Source of the DNA: Pseudomonas sp. Leaf58
GTDB taxonomy: Bacteria; Pseudomonadota; Gammaproteobacteria; Pseudomonadales; Pseudomonadaceae
Direction: 5' to 3'
Assembly (NCBI RefSeq): GCF_003627215.1
Contig: NZ_CP032677.1
Location: 4,283,501 to 4,347,500, forward strand
Length of the DNA: 64,000 nt
In this document: one piece after another, positions 62,373 through 64,000 of the stretch
How positions within the stretch are numbered: the stretch's first letter is position 1
How the letters are laid out: every line of letters starts with the position of its first letter
Notes under the pieces: generated by a model
Databases searched by the model: none
What the model was told of the DNA's origin: nothing
The model's input: the letters and a program-made list of their open reading frames with translations, nothing else
Made by a program: the position numbers and the translations under genes

Positions 62373-62527
62373 CCCGCCCCTTCAAATGCATCCCCGGATT
62401 GCAACGAACTTTTTTCCGTCATACCTTTCAAACTTGTACGGAAGGCCCAACCTGTTCTCGGACGCATTCAGTAACTTGCGTCAGATCTTGTCAGGGTTGG
62501 GTAAATAACGATGTTCGGCGAAATATC

Positions 62528-62546
62528 GGTTGCTATAATCAACCGC
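62528..62546 (+). promoter_or_regulatory. Extended -10 promoter set in an inverted repeat
   Basis: TGCTATAAT (62531-62539) is a perfect extended -10. It is framed by CGGTTG (62528-62533) and CAACCG (62541-62546), so a protein bound to the palindrome would cover the -10. It lies 120 bp before the small gene at 62668. Confidence 0.55.
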
Positions 62547-62667
62547 ACAGGCCCTTACCCTGCTTTGGCAATGCAACCTCCGTTGTATCAAGCGGTTGCG
62601 TCCAGCAAGGTCTGTGCGCGTTGCACGACGCATAACAACAGTCATTACACTTAATTCAGGTACTACC

Positions 62668-62868
62668 GTGACGAAAGATGAACTGCGCGCAGAACTGGAG
62701 CGCCAGGCTGAACGTTACCAAGGTGTATACGGTGGCGAAGTCACCACTTACGCCGCTCAACCGGATCCGGAACGCAAACCGTGGCGCAAACGTGCCAGCG
62801 TGCGCGACCAGGCTTTCAACCAGGAACTGGAACGCATGGAAAAAGAGCTGCGCAGCGACAAGCCCTGA
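62668..62868 (+). CDS. Conserved small protein, 66 residues
   Basis: A charged helical protein starting at GTG: TKDELRAELERQAERYQGVYG, then GEVTTYAAQPDPERKPWRKR and a Glu/Lys-rich end. The GTG has CAGGTA upstream; longer in-frame openings start in the leader. The high charge and predicted helices suggest a cytoplasmic protein, perhaps nucleic-acid or protein binding. I recognise no domain. It precedes the Pit gene by 313 bp. Confidence 0.7.
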   Translation: MTKDELRAELERQAERYQGVYGGEVTTYAAQPDPERKPWRKRASVRDQAFNQELERMEKELRSDKP

Positions 62869-63181
62869 ACCCAGGGACCACGCCAACGCGTCGTCGCCCG
62901 GCCTGCCCGGGCGCGGTCGATCTTTACCGCCAGGCCGAAGGTGAAATGGAATTACACAAATTTCATACGGTCGTTTGAAAGATAACGAAGCGGGCTTTTA
63001 TCCAGCTTTTTGCCCGTTTTCACCAGCTTTTGCGCTTTTTACCGCACATTTCCCTGCCTGCCAGCCTTACCCTGCACGTCGCCTGCCCGACAGGAAATTC
63101 GCCACCGGTCTATAGCAAGTGCATCGATTGCCAAGGTTTTCTGGCATAATCCCGCCCCCCTAAGACCGCCAGACAACCTTC
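62869..63181. other. 313-bp non-coding region before pit
   Basis: AAGCGGGC...GCCCGTTTT (62988-63019) could be a weak terminator of the small gene. TGGCATAAT (63142-63150) is a good extended -10 for the Pit gene. No Pho box is evident. Confidence 0.5.
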
Positions 63182-64000
63182 ATGATCGATTTATTCAGCG
63201 GACTGGATGCCTGGGTATTGGTGAGCCTACTGCTCGCCTTGACCTTCGTACTCGCCTTCGAGTTCATCAATGGCTTTCATGACACCGCCAACGCGGTAGC
63301 CACCGTCATCTATACCAAAGCCATGCCGCCACACCTCGCCGTGTTCTTCTCCGGGGTGTTCAACTTCCTTGGCGTTCTGCTCGGCGGTGTCGGGGTGGCC
63401 TATGCCATCGTTCACCTGCTGCCGGTAGAGCTGCTGATCAATGTGAACACCGGACACGGCCTGGCCATGGTCTTCTCGCTGCTGGCCGCGGCCATCACTT
63501 GGAACCTGGGCACCTGGTACTTCGGCATCCCCGCCTCCAGCTCGCACACCCTGATCGGCTCCATCCTCGGTGTCGGCCTGGCCAATGCCCTGATCAACGA
63601 CATCCCGCTGGGCGACGGTGTCAACTGGCAGAAGGCAATCGACATCGCCATGTCGCTGGTGGTCTCGCCAATGGCCGGCTTCGCCGTTGCAGCCCTGGTG
63701 CTGATCGGCCTGAAGTGGTGGCGCCCGCTGTCGAAGATGCACAAAACCCCCGACCAGCGCCGCAAGCTCGACGACAAGAAGCACCCGCCGTTCTGGAACC
63801 GCTTGGTCCTGGTGGTTTCGGCCATGGGTGTGAGCTTCGTGCACGGCTCCAACGACGGCCAGAAAGGCATTGGCCTGATTATGCTGGTGCTGATCGGTAT
63901 CGTTCCGGCCAAGTTCGTCCTCGACCTGAACAGCACCACCTACCAGATCGAGCGTACCCGCGACGCCACCCTGCACATGAGCCAGTTCTACCAGCGCAAC
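63182..64000 (+). CDS. pit: Pit family inorganic phosphate transporter, 5' part (runs off window)
   Basis: 273 residues are visible to the right edge with no stop. The two inverted-repeat signatures GFHDTANAVATVIYTKA (about residues 31-47) and FVHGSNDGQKGIGLIM (about 219-234) identify a PiT-type phosphate:cation symporter (PNT family, low-affinity constitutive uptake). At least six helices are seen before the cytoplasmic loop WRPLSKMHKTPDQRRKLDDK. ATG at 63182; its ribosome-binding site is weak. Confidence 0.93.
   Translation, partial: MIDLFSGLDAWVLVSLLLALTFVLAFEFINGFHDTANAVATVIYTKAMPPHLAVFFSGVFNFLGVLLGGVGVAYAIVHLLPVELLINVNTGHGLAMVFSLLAAAITWNLGTWYFGIPASSSHTLIGSILGVGLANALINDIPLGDGVNWQKAIDIAMSLVVSPMAGFAVAALVLIGLKWWRPLSKMHKTPDQRRKLDDKKHPPFWNRLVLVVSAMGVSFVHGSNDGQKGIGLIMLVLIGIVPAKFVLDLNSTTYQIERTRDATLHMSQFYQRN

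Noticed and set aside
1..64000. Prophage, insertion sequence or integrative element
   Set aside because: No integrase, transposase, terminase or attachment-site duplication is seen; the tRNA-Gly gene at 17919 is followed directly by its own terminator.

Overview
The window is chromosomal DNA from a fluorescent pseudomonad of the Pseudomonas putida group. The evidence is the gene content and order (nadB / sdhE-ygfX / ygfZ; opdH-tctCBA beside tctDE; phaG; ttgR-ttgABC; pcaR-K-F-T-B-D-C; a Pit phosphate carrier), the high-GC codon use, and a dozen or more copies of the short Pseudomonas REP palindrome (core GCGGGCNNGCCCGC-like). Almost every gene can be placed in a known family. There is no prophage, transposase, integron or CRISPR array.

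Layout. (1) 1-3650: 3' end of nadB, the succinate-dehydrogenase flavinylation factor sdhE with ygfX, ygfZ and an HDOD signalling protein. (2) 3743-11421: a complete tricarboxylate uptake module: the two-component system TctD/TctE, an OprD-type outer-membrane porin (OpdH-like), the tripartite carrier TctC-TctB-TctA, and an AbrB-type membrane protein whose start overlaps the tctA stop. (3) 11479-16491: uracil-DNA glycosylase, an enoyl-CoA hydratase/hydrolase, a Tyr-rich lipoprotein, a diguanylate cyclase, a small Cys-rich protein and RsuA. (4) 16920-23270: PhaG (links fatty-acid synthesis to mcl-PHA), tRNA-Gly(CCC), a SulP transporter, a DUF4917 (SIR2-like) protein, a methyltransferase and a TPM-domain protein. 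(5) 23458-30579: periplasmic BglX, then a DctB/DctD-type sensor and sigma-54 activator followed by a KgtP-type C5-dicarboxylate permease with a visible -24/-12 promoter. (6) 30653-43890: an accessory-looking stretch with a Fic protein preceded by three tandem 34-bp palindromes, a DUF347 membrane protein, a secreted 13-residue-repeat protein, and several small oxidoreductases, LysR/AraC regulators, an AruI-like TPP decarboxylase, an oxaloacetate decarboxylase and a 14-TM drug exporter. (7) 43993-50646: the solvent/antibiotic efflux system TtgR-TtgABC with its operator. (8) 50990-62181: an aromatic-acid type porin with a LysR regulator, an Mpo1-like protein, and the protocatechuate/beta-ketoadipate genes pcaC, D, B, T, F, K and pcaR with PcaR boxes. 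(9) 62182-64000: a candidate terminated small transcript, a 66-residue conserved protein and the 5' part of a Pit transporter.

Functionally the window is dominated by uptake and catabolism of organic acids and aromatic acids and its control: specific regulators, a sigma-54 promoter, PcaR boxes, and putative Hfq/Crc target motifs (AANAAYAA) beside the start codons of opdH, tctC, kgtP, the second porin and pcaK. The most unusual items are the triple-palindrome array before the Fic gene, the AEDGFDRTGGQRF repeat protein, a perfect 25-bp inverted repeat at 34860-34915, a relic of a CoA-transferase subunit gene in front of pcaF, and the candidate small RNA divergent from pcaR.
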